DNA of 64,000 bases from Pomphorhynchus laevis (GCA_012934845.2 WNNJ02001299.1:1-64000), one strand, 5' to 3'. Shown: positions 1 through 10,176, counted from the first letter of the stretch. Made by a program: numbers and translations. Notes: generated from the sequence alone by a model not told the origin.

Positions 1-115
1 AGTTTTATTTCCCGTTCCGCCTTTCGGCTGGGCAAATAATTACAAAATAGGAAATTAGTCAGAATCAACAAAATTTGAAGTATACATATTGTCTTCTTAA
101 TGCGTCGTTTTTTGA
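1..115 (-). terminator. LINE alpha 3' UTR with hairpin and polyadenylation signal
   Basis: Short 3' UTR downstream of the ORF2 stop. Read on the minus strand it has a perfect GCC-GAAA-GGC hairpin (plus positions 19-28), followed by AATAAA (plus positions 4-9). The hairpin is placed like those in the other LINE families here and may be the RT recognition structure. The true 3' end could be cut by the window edge. Confidence 0.5.
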
Positions 116-2950
116 TCAATGACGAAGATCATTAATCTCTTGAAGTGACATAAGGCTGAGTTGAGGGCAGGCTAGAGCATGGAGCAATGCATCACAGGAA
201 GAAGCACAGAAGCGGCATATACAAGAAGAATCACGGCGATGACAAGCGAGAAGTCGGCGACAGTAGTTATCATGAAAACCATGAATAGATAACCTCCATA
301 TCAATGGGCGTTTCACATTTAACGGTGATCTCCAACTGTTTTGCAGGTACACAGGAGAATTGGCTAAATCATGATCCACGTTTAAGAATTTAGTCTCAAG
401 AGCTACCAAATGTTGGAGATAACTAGACGTTTGAACACATCTAAGACTACTACATAATCGGACACTAAGCGGCTTTATTTTTGCCAAGTATGTGATCGCT
501 GTCGTACTACATTTATTGGATACTCCAACTATATGTTTCAAAAATCGGGCCTGACACCTATCAATCTGTCTAAAATTTAACTCAGTGAGGTCCTCCCAGA
601 ATGTTGCCAACCCATACTGAATAATTGGTAGAAGCATTAACTCGAAATATCTCAACGCTCCTTCAAACGACAGCTTCCTTAGTTGAGGATATGAAGCCGT
701 TTTAATTGCAATCTTAGAAGATTTAGCCTCAAGGTGCGCGGTAAAAGACCATCTAGACGTTAATAGAACGCCAAGATACTTATAATTAGTACAGAACTCT
801 AGTGTCTGAGACTTTATAAAAAGCGAGTCATGCTTGGATAAACGACCACCACCGCGGAACTTCACTACCTTTGATTTTGAAATGTTGATGTCTAGTTCAT
901 TCCGACTACAAAATACAGTCAAGCCATCGAGTGCCTTTTGAGCCGTGCCTAGGTTTCTTGTCAGGATCACAAGATCGTCAGCATATAGCGCCAACTCAAC
1001 TTCGTTTGCAAAAGACCGTATAACCGGTGGTAAATCAATAACGAAGATTGAAAATAATAGAGGACTGATTGGGTCCCCCTGCAGTACGCCATGATTAACT
1101 GTGAAGAAGTCAGAGTATGCTAAATCATCGAATACCTTGACACGGTTAGGTAATAGAATCTGATATAGTAGGCGAAGAAAGCGCCCACGAAGATTACAAT
1201 TATTATGCAGCTTAGAAAGTAGGATATTTCGATTGACTGAGTCAAATGCTCTACGAAAATCAATAAAGATGGCATATAATGAATTTTTATTAGAAATACA
1301 GTTGACTACAGAAGAACGCACTAGACTGATAGCATCACAAGTCGAGCGACCTTGCCGAAATCCAAATTGTTCTTCAGGCAATAACGAAGAACAGTGCTTA
1401 GCTAGTCGAGAAGTTAATACAAACGACAATAATTTATAAACGTGGTTTAAAAGGAAAATTCCGCGATAAGAGTCTGGAGATTCCAAAGGACCGGTGCCCT
1501 TATATAGAACTTTCACTATCCCCTCTTTCCAAGAGAATGGCAAACAGGATCCATAGAGTAGAGAATTGAACATAAAGGTCCAATAGCTGCCAAATATGTG
1601 GAATGTAGCTCGGAGTTGCTCCACGCAGAGATTATCCGGACCACTAGCTTTCTTCACATGCATCCGCGCAAGGCATCCTTCAATTTCATCAATGGAAAAG
1701 GGTGTATCAATCAAACCAGAGGAACCGTCAAAATCAAAATTATTAGCTGGCAATGACAACGATAGATCATCGAGATGGAGGAAAGAGCGAAAGTGATCAA
1801 CCCACTTGGAAAGCGGAACTAAAGACATGATTTTATTATGATGTTTAGAATGGACTTTCCATGGAAAGCTCTCTGCCAAACTTAATCGATGACACTCTTC
1901 TGCGTACAAACGATCTCGGTGACAAGTCTGCAACATTTTGGTATAAACCCGTCGAAGGACAATATAAGCCTCCTTTGTAGAATGCCCACTACTACAATCG
2001 CGAGACATTCTAAGCAGTGTTCGCTGCATTTCTTGCAGGATAGGCCACTTGCGATAATTAAAAGGACGACTCGTGAAGCGCCGACTGGAAGACGAACCAC
2101 AACTCTGAACTATTGCCGCAGTCAAAAGATCAGCACTCACATGATGTTGACCAGTTGACATAAGAGAATAAGCTTTAAGAACCACTTGGATATTTAAAGA
2201 CTCGGGATTCACAATACGAGAGTGACACAATCTAGTTGGAGATTCTAATATCTGAGAATGAAAATTGACTATACAGTTTACCGGCTTATGCTTGCGTATC
2301 AAAGACCATTCAGAGGCAAGCATGGTATTCATCTTCGTTACCTCGCAATTAGAAAAGGCAAAATCTAATAAACTTCTCGACCGATAACACTCATAAGACC
2401 ATTTCTCAGCGGGGATACAAAGTTTTAAGTTCATAGATGCAAAGTAACTAATAAGCTGTTGAAGTTTTGGTCTATATGGAACTGAATATTTTGCATTAAA
2501 ATCACCACCAACAAAAACTCTCGAATTAGATGGCAAATTAGAACAAAGCTGTGAAATTTCATCAATAATGTCAGCCGCAGAGAAGTCGGGATTAAAATAA
2601 ACCGCAATGATAACCAGATAAGGAGTTACAAGACAAATGCAATTATCTGAGACAGAGTGAGACCAAGTTGAAGGCAAACACTTTATTGCTAGTATAACAC
2701 CACCAAATGGACGACCTCTACCGTGTGAGCGGGCAGGTAGGTCAAAGGTATAGAACCCTTGTAGAGAAAGATGATTCAGACTAAAAGTCTCATTGAAAAT
2801 TACCGCATCAAAACGCTGAATCCACGAGGCCAAACCCAGATTAAGCAGAGATGATAAGCCTTCAACATTAAATAAAAGAATGCTAACCTTCGAGAAATCA
2901 AAATTAGTAACAATTGAGGAAGCAGAAAAAGGGAAAGGCTCTTCACATAG
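116..2950 (-). CDS. LINE alpha ORF2: AP endonuclease and reverse transcriptase
   Basis: An open frame of 944 codons follows the ORF1 stop in the same frame. The endonuclease begins within the first 40 codons (KVSILLFNVEGL). It keeps FNET, a Tyr in VYFNPD, GGDFNAK, DFAFSN and a His near KHKP, the usual AP-endonuclease positions. The RT has FIDFRRAFD, GVLQGDPISP and the catalytic YADD, encoded at 974-985. The C-terminus has a CRFC...HALAC zinc-knuckle-like motif. There is no in-frame ATG before the endonuclease; the first Met lies well inside it. Translation therefore probably depends on ORF1, by readthrough or another recoding. It nicks target DNA and primes reverse transcription there. No internal stop is seen, so the frame looks intact. 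Confidence 0.85.
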   Translation of the reverse strand, partial: LCEEPFPFSASSIVTNFDFSKVSILLFNVEGLSSLLNLGLASWIQRFDAVIFNETFSLNHLSLQGFYTFDLPARSHGRGRPFGGVILAIKCLPSTWSHSVSDNCICLVTPYLVIIAVYFNPDFSAADIIDEISQLCSNLPSNSRVFVGGDFNAKYSVPYRPKLQQLISYFASMNLKLCIPAEKWSYECYRSRSLLDFAFSNCEVTKMNTMLASEWSLIRKHKPVNCIVNFHSQILESPTRLCHSRIVNPESLNIQVVLKAYSLMSTGQHHVSADLLTAAIVQSCGSSSSRRFTSRPFNYRKWPILQEMQRTLLRMSRDCSSGHSTKEAYIVLRRVYTKMLQTCHRDRLYAEECHRLSLAESFPWKVHSKHHNKIMSLVPLSKWVDHFRSFLHLDDLSLSLPANNFDFDGSSGLIDTPFSIDEIEGCLARMHVKKASGPDNLCVEQLRATFHIFGSYWTFMFNSLLYGSCLPFSWKEGIVKVLYKGTGPLESPDSYRGIFLLNHVYKLLSFVLTSRLAKHCSSLLPEEQFGFRQGRSTCDAISLVRSSVVNCISNKNSLYAIFIDFRRAFDSVNRNILLSKLHNNCNLRGRFLRLLYQILLPNRVKVFDDLAYSDFFTVNHGVLQGDPISPLLFSIFVIDLPPVIRSFANEVELALYADDLVILTRNLGTAQKALDGLTVFCSRNELDINISKSKVVKFRGGGRLSKHDSLFIKSQTLEFCTNYKYLGVLLTSRWSFTAHLEAKSSKIAIKTASYPQLRKLSFEGALRYFELMLLPIIQYGLATFWEDLTELNFRQIDRCQARFLKHIVGVSNKCSTTAITYLAKIKPLSVRLCSSLRCVQTSSYLQHLVALETKFLNVDHDLANSPVYLQNSWRSPLNVKRPLIWRLSIHGFHDNYCRRLLACHRRDSSCICRFCASSCDALLHALACPQLSLMSLQEINDLRH

Positions 2951-2953
2951 TCA
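2948..2953 (-). promoter_or_regulatory. Leaky stop context TGA-CTA joining ORF1 and ORF2
   Basis: On the minus strand ORF1 ends TCG CCT ATA TGA CTA TGT GAA, and ORF2 continues in the same frame after the TGA. UGA followed by CUA is the best known eukaryotic readthrough context. An ATG overlaps the stop (ATGA), but its frame closes after two codons, so simple stop-start reinitiation into ORF2 is not available. A point mutation from a sense codon is the alternative explanation. Confidence 0.55.
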
Positions 2954-4000
2954 TATAGGCGAAGAAATTTCTATCCCAGACATAGTTTCCTCAGTACTAG
3001 TTGTAGTCTCACCCACTCTCAAAACACGAGTATTTCTTATGCGATATATGCCAGACGGATCAGCCAGGCGTTTCTTTTTAAGTTCGGCGCGCAACGCGTT
3101 TTGAATCTCACGTTCCGCCGGGGACAAATTTGGTTGAATGTATACTCTCTGGAAAAGAACTGACGATTTCAAACGGTGAGCTGATCGAATAATAGTATCT
3201 ACATAATGTCCATCTAGAGAAATTAAGAGCCACGGAGGCACATCACTCCGCTTCGCAGGAAGTCTGAAAAATGAGAATTTTTTGTCTGCTGGTAAAACAA
3301 AACCAATCTCCCTGAATAAAGCCTGAATAGATTTTTGTTCATCCTCAGAAATTGGTAAATTTCTAATAATAACTGTATTTGAGCGTTTCGCCTGTGATTC
3401 GCAAGCTTTAATGATATTAAGTGGACTATTATTTTGGATTGATGCCGAAGAAGCAGCAATTACTGACCGTGTAACTTCGCGTCGAACAACCTCTGCAAAG
3501 GAACGTTTTGAAATGTTTTCAATGTGTTGAGAAGAAGATTCTGGTATCGAAAGCTTAAGAGCTGCAAAATCAGACTCTAAGCTTTTAATCAACCCTTCCT
3601 GCTTTTTCAGTTCCTCCATAATATAAGAGATTTTAGAAGCTGCACATGTGCCGCACAAGAAGTCTTGCTGAAAGAACTCACGAGATATCCGAACGGGGAC
3701 CCTGATAACTGTGTAAAGACTACAATTTTCATTCGTACATTTTATTTCATGCGTGACAAAATCCGATATTATTGGATTGCAAGTATCAGATTGAAAGGGG
3801 GCAATCGACTGATAATTTGTGATGGGTATAGTTTCTACTGAGGATACTTGCTTTTGGGATGACCGCGATCCGTCATTGTGACACCTTCCCTTCTTTGAAG
3901 GCAAACACCCCAAACAAGGCCTGCCCCCATTGACACAACTACAACTTTTACATAAGGCGTTGTTTCCATTGCATGAACAGCAGCGTTCTGAATTCGTCAT
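2951..4000 (-). CDS. LINE alpha ORF1 protein, Cys-rich plus RRM-like
   Basis: Predicted nucleic-acid-binding ORF1 protein of 349 residues, starting at the ATG at 4000; four further in-frame codons upstream begin with TTG and are not needed. Residues 7-40 form a Cys-rich block with nine cysteines. Residues 88-119 hold a second motif, C-x4-C-x22-C-x2-C, ending DFLCGTC. Residues about 124-155 look like a coiled coil. From about 207 the segment NTVIIRNLP opens an RRM-like fold typical of LINE ORF1 proteins. It ends at TGA (2951-2953), followed directly in frame by the ORF2 reading frame. Expected role by family: binding the element RNA in a ribonucleoprotein. Domain assignments are by eye. Confidence 0.8.
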   Translation of the reverse strand: MTNSERCCSCNGNNALCKSCSCVNGGRPCLGCLPSKKGRCHNDGSRSSQKQVSSVETIPITNYQSIAPFQSDTCNPIISDFVTHEIKCTNENCSLYTVIRVPVRISREFFQQDFLCGTCAASKISYIMEELKKQEGLIKSLESDFAALKLSIPESSSQHIENISKRSFAEVVRREVTRSVIAASSASIQNNSPLNIIKACESQAKRSNTVIIRNLPISEDEQKSIQALFREIGFVLPADKKFSFFRLPAKRSDVPPWLLISLDGHYVDTIIRSAHRLKSSVLFQRVYIQPNLSPAEREIQNALRAELKKKRLADPSGIYRIRNTRVLRVGETTTSTEETMSGIEISSPI

Positions 4001-4100
4001 TTGTGATGGCAAAAGCGCAATGATACACTTGATATACTTGATGTTATTGTAGTTACGTTAATAAATCTTGATTTGATTGTAGGTTGAACGCGCAATTTAG

Positions 4101-4145
4101 TCTGTAAGTCGTTGGTCTGCAAGTCGTTAGTCTGCAAGTCGTTAG
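4101..4145. repeat. Three tandem 15-bp repeats at the alpha 5' side
   Basis: Three 15-bp units of the form TCTGYAAGTCGTTRG run head to tail, followed by a partial unit. They lie about 100 bp upstream of the alpha ORF1 start, so they may be 5' UTR of the LINE or its target flank. Confidence 0.6.
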
Positions 4146-4179
4146 TTGTAAGTATTTAACAATCAAGACAATTTTAGCT

Positions 4180-4645
4180 CATAATAATAATAATATTAAT
4201 TTTATAGTGCGCTTGCCTACAAGTGCTTTGTCAGAGAAATTAAGAAAAGTATAATTAAATGTATTATATCTTCATTTTTTTGTCACTGTTTAAATGACAA
4301 AAAATATTTTGTTACAAAATATTTTTTATTTTTTATTTTATTTTTTTGGTAATATCAATTTTATCAAAATTTTGTTTTTTTAATGATGATTTTGAATTTT
4401 TATTTTTTAGAATTGAATTTTAGCAGTTTATCGTTTTTAATTGTTGTTTATAATTCTTATCCTCGACATCCAACCAAAGAAATCTCAATCGAAACCTGCA
4501 AAAAGAAAGAAAAAAGAAAAAAAGAAAGGAAACTCGACTGGGGCTCCATACTTGGCTGGGGTCGAAAAAGTCAGAAAAGAAACGAAAATATATATGAATT
4601 TTGTGTTTTTTACTTTAATAAATCATTAATTTTTTTATATACTTT
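4180..4645. other. AT-rich stretch without genes
   Basis: Very AT-rich DNA with homopolymer runs. At 4180-4260 the minus strand reads like a LINE tail: a short GC-bearing segment followed by an ATT-type trinucleotide run, possibly a severely truncated insertion. Nothing else is recognised. Confidence 0.4.
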
Positions 4646-5155
4646 AATGGAATCCCGTGGTATTGAGAACTTGTTACGTAAAGGGTCACAAATGATTCCG
4701 AATTTCTCCAATTTGAGATATGCTGAACGTTCGACATCTCTACGTGTCGGCACATTGAAATATCGCAGATCGGCCATTGATTTATCAACTGCTGTCAAAA
4801 TTGTTTTCGATGACTTTGGTGGTCTCTCTAGCTTATTATCCGTGAATGATAGACGAGAAAATCGTGGGCATGTGTGGAAATTAATAAAGCCAACTACAAG
4901 AATTCCTGTTCACCATCGATTTGCAACCAGGGTAATTAACGGGTGGAATGCACTAAAGTGCCTTGATATCCCTAGTAGTATATCTAGTGATGCTATCAAG
5001 AAAGACATCGAAGCCGAAAGAAGGAATTTGCAACTACTATTTGATTGAATTTTTTGTTGATGTTTTTTATTTTATTTTATCATGTTTTGTAAGCGACACG
5101 AGCTTGTAGCTCATTTGCTTCTGTTTGTTATAATAATATATTATAATCCAAAAAG
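4646..5155 (+). mobile_element. LINE family delta, 3' fragment 1
   Basis: A 5'-truncated LINE copy. Codons from about 4648 to 5048 encode the C-terminal tail of an RT protein: ENLLRKGS, SLRVGTLKYRRS, FATRVINGWNALK, ending LQLLFD and a stop. This layout matches the C-terminal region of CR1-type ORF2 proteins. The 3' UTR contains GAGC-TTGTA-GCTC, a small hairpin, and ends in TATAATAATAT. Related fragments lie at 6150, 8742 and 12104. The open frame extends upstream to 4383, but that part is AT-rich flank rather than element. Confidence 0.75.
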
Positions 5156-5397
5156 TTTCGATTTTTATGTTGAGTAAGAAAACTTTATAACAGACATGAA
5201 ATTATGAAATGAGCCATCGTCATTAAACTCTTCGGATAGACAATTTAAATTGTTCATTGTTGCTAGGAGACAAATGAGCGAATCTAAGTTTAATATAAAA
5301 ACATTAATACAGCAATGACGGTTTTTCGCATTGTAAGTATTTTAAAGCTTTTTGTAGTAAATACAAAACCCATAATCTACGTCCATTTCGATGAGAT

Positions 5398-5607
5398 AGT
5401 TTTATGGGAACAAAAAGAAAATGATGTTCCTTTATTTGAAAAAAAATCAATTTTTCGATAGCTCCTGCTATCATCATCATAATTACAATAAAATAGATTA
5501 CAACATTTTATTTTATTGTAATCCGGAGTATGATAGCAGGGGCTATCGAAATATTGAATTTTTTCAAATTAAGTAAAATCATTTTCTTCCTTGTTCCAAT
5601 AAAACAA
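5398..5607. repeat. 210-bp foldback (imperfect inverted repeat)
   Basis: Left arm about 5398-5498 and right arm about 5505-5607 are reverse complements at roughly 85 percent by eye, with only a few bases between them. Both contain GATAGC(T/C)CCTGCTATCAT and the run ATTACAATAAAAT. It resembles a foldback or MITE-type non-autonomous DNA transposon. No target duplication was resolved. Confidence 0.7.
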
Positions 5608-5689
5608 TCAAAAGCTTTTAGTAATTAAATCCGTAAAATGTAATAGAAAATATCGCAAATCTTGTAATGTATTAATCAAATCAAATCAG

Positions 5690-5870
5690 CCGAGTCTACG
5701 TAGTTAATATAATTATAAACTAAATAAAACATAATAATGCTAAATCAAAATTTAATAATTAAATAATAAAATAAATAATTGTTTAAAGATTTTTTATAAC
5801 TTATATCAAATTAAAATAAAAAATTGAAATTTAAAATAAAAGTCATTTTTATGAATTGACAAATAAATAT
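5690..5870 (-). repeat. Dispersed AT-rich repeat X, inverted copy
   Basis: Reverse complement of the sequence at about 39768-39955, with long matching runs including GTCAATTCATAAAAATGAC and TAAATTTTGATTTAGCATTA. It marks a dispersed repeat with at least three copies in the window. No coding potential. Confidence 0.7.
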
Positions 5871-6149
5871 TACAAATAAATATTACTTCACTTGTAATAC
5901 GGCTAATCAGATCAGCTAACTTTTGGCCTCGTACGCACGAGGCCAATAATGTGATGGAGCCAGTCTCTCTCCCCGGTCTTCTTTGCTAGTCGATCTCGCT
6001 CCTGAACATACTTTTCATTTTAGTCTTTTCAACAATCACTCCCATTCTTCATTAACCTGATACTCTGATACTCTGAATCTGACAATCTTGCAATTCGTCG
6101 TCTATGTCGCGCTCTGATTGTTCTCTAGTTAAACTAATGTCCACAATAG
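5871..6149. other. Spacer with a perfect 8-bp hairpin
   Basis: No coding potential recognised. At about 5932-5952 there is a perfect hairpin, GGCCTCGT-ACGC-ACGAGGCC. It was considered as an RNA gene but lacks tRNA features. Confidence 0.3.
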
Positions 6150-6598
6150 ATATATTTGTAATTGAAGCTATCGTATTTTATGGATGTTTTTTAAGTATTT
6201 TAATAGGATAAGTCAATCAATGTTCAAGCTACTATTTTGCTTATATATTCTACCCATACTCGAATACAGTTTACCTGTAACTGATCCAAAGATTTTAAGG
6301 GAATCCCGTGACATTGAGAACTTGTTACGTAAAGGGTCACGAATGATTCCGAATTTCTCCAATTCGAGATATGCTGAACGTTTGACATCTCTACGTGTCG
6401 GCGCCTTAAAATATCGCAGATCGGCTATTGATTTATCAACTGCAGTCAAAATTGTTTTTGATGGTTTGAGGGTATCTCCTGCTTACTATCCGTGAATGAT
6501 AGACGAGAAACTCGTGGGTATGTGTGGAAATTAATAAAGCCTACTACAAGAATTCCTGTTCAGCATCGATTTGCAACCAGGGTAATTAATGAGTGTAA
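6150..6598 (+). mobile_element. LINE family delta, fragment 2
   Basis: A 5'-truncated delta copy that starts further upstream than copy 1 (RT thumb: LPILEYSLP) and runs through ENLLRKGSRMIPN and SLRVGALKYRRS. A frameshift near 6470 moves the reading to another frame, where LLSVNDRRETRG continues. Its 3' portion is cut off at about 6598 by the inserted 3' end of a gamma LINE on the opposite strand. Confidence 0.75.
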
Positions 6599-8741
6599 TA
6601 ATACCAAATTTATTTAATGTGGCAAATGCGTACAAGCTGTACGCTTACAAGTCCACAAACAAAAATGAAAAAGTCAAGCAGATAAATTGTTTAAATGGGA
6701 TCGGATTTGTCGTTTGAAGCACGGCAGGGAAGTTGATTGGCGTATATGAATGGGCAGATGATTCCACGATAGAGGAGCAGCCACCAGGAAGGAGCGGAGT
6801 CCAAAGGAGGTAGAGTAGTTTGGGACATGTAAAAGAAGGGAATTACAGGAAAAGAAAGGAATTATAGGAACGCAAGGAAAAGTAAACAGGACAAGAATCA
6901 TCAAGAAAAGGAAGGTTGAGAAATGAAGGGGTATGAGAAGTTACAAAGCGGAAAGCAACGATAAGAAGACGAATTTGAACTCGACAATAAATTGTATGCA
7001 AATCGAGAGAAACAAGATGGTAGGATGTATGATCAAAACGACGAAGACGGAGGAGAATTCGGACAGCTGCGTTGACGATGCATTGTAGGGGAAGAAGAGT
7101 GGATTTAGGTGAGTTGGAAAATAGACTAAGACAATAATCGAGTCTAGAAAAAAGGAGAGATGATATGAGAGTCATACAAGAAGGGAAATCGATCAATCTA
7201 CGAACTTGACGGAGGTTGCGGAGTATCAAGGTAGATGAGCGTACTTTATCTCTAACGAAAGGTTTAAGTGAAAGTCGGTTGTCAAAATGGAAGCCTAGGA
7301 AAACGAGATTATCAACGATAGGAAGAATTGTAGAATTTAATGATACGGAGGGAGGTTCGAAGCCGAGGCGTCGAGGTAGGATCCACATAATTTTGGATTT
7401 ATCAGGATTCAGAGAAAGGCGAAGGGAAGAAAGATGATTGGAAATTGAGACAAGACAGTCCGAAGCGGAAACACTAAGATCGTGAATACGATAAACAGGT
7501 GCATGAGCATAGATGAGAATGTCATCAGCATATCGCATAACATGGAAGTTAAATTTATGAGAAATCGAAGACAAATCACCAAGAAGAAGAGAGAAAAGCA
7601 ACGGACCTAATACGGAGCCTTGCGGAACACCGGACGGAATGGACGAAGGATGGGAGAGAGAAGAGTTAGAATATACGCGAAATGTACGGTTTGATAGATA
7701 TGAAGAAAACCATGATACAGTGGGTAAAGAGAAGCCATAATCATGACGAAGGCGATGGAGAAGAATCGAGTGATCGACGATGTCAAAAGCAGACGATAGA
7801 TCAAGAGAAACTATGACACTACATAATTTATGATCGCGCGATATGAGTAAGTCGTTATAAACTTTAAGACATGCAATTTCGGTAGAGTAATTAGAGCGAA
7901 AAGCGGCTTGGAAGGGATGAAATAAGTTAGAGGAATAGAGATATGTATTAACTTGCTTAAGAACGAGACGCTCAAGGAGTTTAGAGAGGGTTGGGAGAAG
8001 TGAGATTGGACGGTACGAAGATGGTAGTGAGGGGTAGAGAGATTGCTTTTTGAGGAGAGGACGAACAGTGGCGCATTTCCAGATGGAATGAAATGTACGG
8101 CTACGGATGGACTAGTTGAACAATGTGGTTAGGAAAGGTAAGATAGAGGAGCAGATATTTTTTAGCAAGTGAGTGGGAATTGTGTCAGAAGGAGAGGTTT
8201 TATTAGGTAATGACAGCAGAACCGAAGAAACTTCATCAGACGAAACGGGAAGAAGCTGGAATAGTTCTGGGAGGGAAGTATTTAAAGAGAAGAGTGGGTA
8301 CAAGGGGGTATGGGTAGTAGGGAATGTAAATTATATAGCTTAGTTTGTAGATAAGAAGAAAATTCATCAGGATTTATATTACAAGGGGTAGATGATCGTG
8401 AAAGTATTGAGTTCAAGATTTTCCAATGATATTTGGAGTTGGAAGATGACTCGAGTTGATTTCGCCCAAAGAGGGTACGTTTAGTACGTATAAGAATGAG
8501 ATGTGAACGGCGTTGATAAAAGTAAGAATCACGAAGATTTGGAGGTAGTGAGTTGGGGGAACGTTTAAGAAAGCGTTTATACATACAAAAAGAGTGACGG
8601 AGTCGACGCTTAGAAAGACTACAGTCAGAATAGAACCAGGAAGCATGGCGCAAGCGCTGGGAACGTCGAAGTCGACTAGGCAGAAGGTTATTGAGGATCG
8701 ACGTAATTTCAGAATCAAACAGAATGCAGAGATCACCGATA
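6599..8741 (-). mobile_element. LINE family gamma copy 1 (L2/CR1-like), 5'-truncated
   Basis: Minus-strand copy whose 3' terminus abuts the delta fragment at 6598. The 3' end has the gamma terminal hairpin GCGTAC-AAGCT-GTACGC. It runs from the endonuclease-RT linker (KRRLRHSFCMYKRFLKR at about 8.6 kb) through the RT to the C-terminal tail (RSFLVAAPLSWNHLP at about 6.8 kb). The reading is split by several frameshifts and stops. There is no endonuclease or ORF1, so it is 5'-truncated. It belongs to the more AT-rich gamma subfamily. Confidence 0.8.
6843..7601 (-). pseudogene. Gamma LINE RT domain fragment, copy 1
   Basis: Longest open piece of this copy, 252 residues. It contains MRYADDILIYAHAP (catalytic YADD), SLNPDKSKIMWILPRR and the thumb region DKVRSSTLILRNLRQVRRL. 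The upstream motif VDHS and the GVPQGS-type stretch are in neighbouring frames (7607-7804), and the C-terminus continues in another frame from 6904 down to 6674. Non-functional as it stands. Confidence 0.8.
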
Positions 8742-8828
8742 CACTAAAGTGCCTGAATATCTCTCGTAGTATATCTAGTGATGCTATCAAAAAATCCACC
8801 GAATACGAGAGAAGGAATTTGCGCCAAA
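8742..8828 (+). mobile_element. LINE family delta, fragment 3
   Basis: A short piece of the delta C-terminus (LKCLNISRSISSDAIKK, ending ERRNLR). It is embedded between two minus-strand gamma segments and cut before the delta stop codon. The junction on its left side recurs at 12.1 kb. Confidence 0.7.
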
Positions 8829-9042
8829 AGAGAGTACGTTTAGTAGTATAAGAATAAGATGTGAACGGCGTTGAGAAAAGTAAGAATCACGAAAATTTGG
8901 AGGTAGTGAGTTGGGAGAACGTTTAAGAAAGCGTTTATACATACGAACAGAGTGACAGAGTCGACGCTTAGAAAGACTACAGTCAGAATCGAACCAGGGA
9001 GCATGGCGCGAGCGCTGGGAACTTCGAAGTCGACTAGGCAGG
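8829..9042 (-). mobile_element. LINE family gamma fragment 2
   Basis: Repeats the linker region already present at about 8456-8690 (KRRLCHSVRMYKRFLKRSPN and flanks) with scattered differences. It stops where the next gamma copy's 3' end begins. It is either a separate truncated copy or a local duplication. Confidence 0.7.
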
Positions 9043-9489
9043 TTAAAAAATATTTTAACGTGGCAAATGCGTGCCGGCGCACGCTTACATGACCACAACA
9101 AAACAAAACTGTGAATCAGGTGTCGAGAAGGTGTGAACGGAGGAGGTGTTTGAATGTGATAAAGGAGGGGGCGCGGCGGACGTCGAGAGGGAGTTGATTC
9201 CAGGCGAGTGAGGTGGCGACGAGAAAGGATCGGAGACCGTAGTTTGAGTAATTAGGAACGTGGAGTAAGAGGGTATGACATGAACGAAAGGAAAGCGAGG
9301 TGGAGCGAGTGTCGTCTAAGAAAGGAAGGTTGTTGAACGATGGGGAGCCGACAGAAATAAGCCGAAAAGTAACGAGAAGAAGGCGGAGTTGTATGCGGAT
9401 GTGGATGGTGGGCCAGGGGAGTTGGGCAAAATATGTGAATGTGTGGTCGAAGCGACGAAGACGAAAGAGCACTCGAACGGCGGTGTTGA

Positions 9490-10176
9490 TTATTCGTTGT
9501 AGGGGTAGGATGATGGATTTTGGAGAATTGGCGAAAAGACTAAGTTAGATGAGCGGACCTTGTCACGGACGAACGGTTTAAGGGAAAGGTGATCATCGAA
9601 ATGGAAGCCTAAGAAAGCGAGATGGTGGACTATGGGGATGATCGATGAGGCAACAGATACAGTGGGAGAAGATATGTTTGGTTTACGGGTGAGAATCCAC
9701 ATTATTTTGGACTTTTCGGGGTTTAGAACGAGATGGAGATTGGAGAGACGTTTGTAGATAGAAGAAAGACAGTTGGAGGCAGAAATGCCGATATCGTGTA
9801 TGCGATTTGCGGGTGCATGAGCATAGATTAGAATGTCATCGGCGTATTGCATGACGTTAAAGGATTAAGTTTTGATAAACGGAGAGATATCGCCAAGCAG
9901 AATAGAGAAAAGCAGGGGACCTAGGACTGAACCTTGTGGGACCCCGCAAAAAATAGAGATGGGAGGGGAGGATGATGAATTAGAACAGACGCGAAAGGAA
10001 CGGTCGGATAGATATGAGGCGAACCATGCTACGGAGGAGGAAGAAAATCCGTAATCATAACGAAGGCGAGAAAGGAGGACGGAGTGGTCGACAATGTCGA
10101 ATGCGGAGGAGAGGTCGAGGGAGATGAGAACACTATATAGAGCCTTGTCTCGAGTAATGAGTAAGTCGTTGTACAC
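9490..10176 (-). pseudogene. Gamma LINE RT palm, two adjoining frames (copy 3)
   Basis: The upstream piece (10176-9865) holds SLDLSSAFDIVDHS (motif A) and CGVPQGSVLGPLLFSILLGD. The downstream piece (9852-9490), in another frame, holds MQYADDILIYAHAP (catalytic YADD) and HLVLNPEKSKIMWI. A frameshift separates them around 9.86 kb. The thumb that should follow is shortened by a deletion. Confidence 0.8.

Larger units (their letters stand above)
1..4150 (-). mobile_element. LINE family alpha, near full-length non-LTR retrotransposon
   Basis: A two-gene non-LTR retrotransposon on the minus strand. ORF1 (RNA-binding type) is followed in the same frame by ORF2 (AP endonuclease plus reverse transcriptase). 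A 3' UTR with a hairpin and an AATAAA lies at the left edge of the window. Both reading frames are long and open, so this is one of the best preserved elements here. The clade is unassigned: the RT motif around GVLQGDPISP differs from the GVPQGSVLGP of the CR1-like families in this window, and ORF2 carries a C-terminal Cys/His knuckle. The 3' end may lie at or just beyond base 1. The 5' end is estimated at about 4.0-4.15 kb and was not defined by flanking repeats. Confidence 0.85.

Noticed and set aside
1233-2158. Plus-strand frames opposite the alpha ORF2
   Set aside because: Antisense shadows of a well-supported RT and endonuclease reading; no motifs of their own.
4383-4645. N-terminal extension of the delta fragment frame (Lys-rich stretch)
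   Set aside because: It is AT-rich flanking DNA that happens to stay open. Similarity to the other delta copies begins only near 4646.
5932-5952. GGCCTCGT hairpin as a possible tRNA or small RNA gene
   Set aside because: Only one stem; no tRNA arms, no internal promoter boxes and no second copy found.
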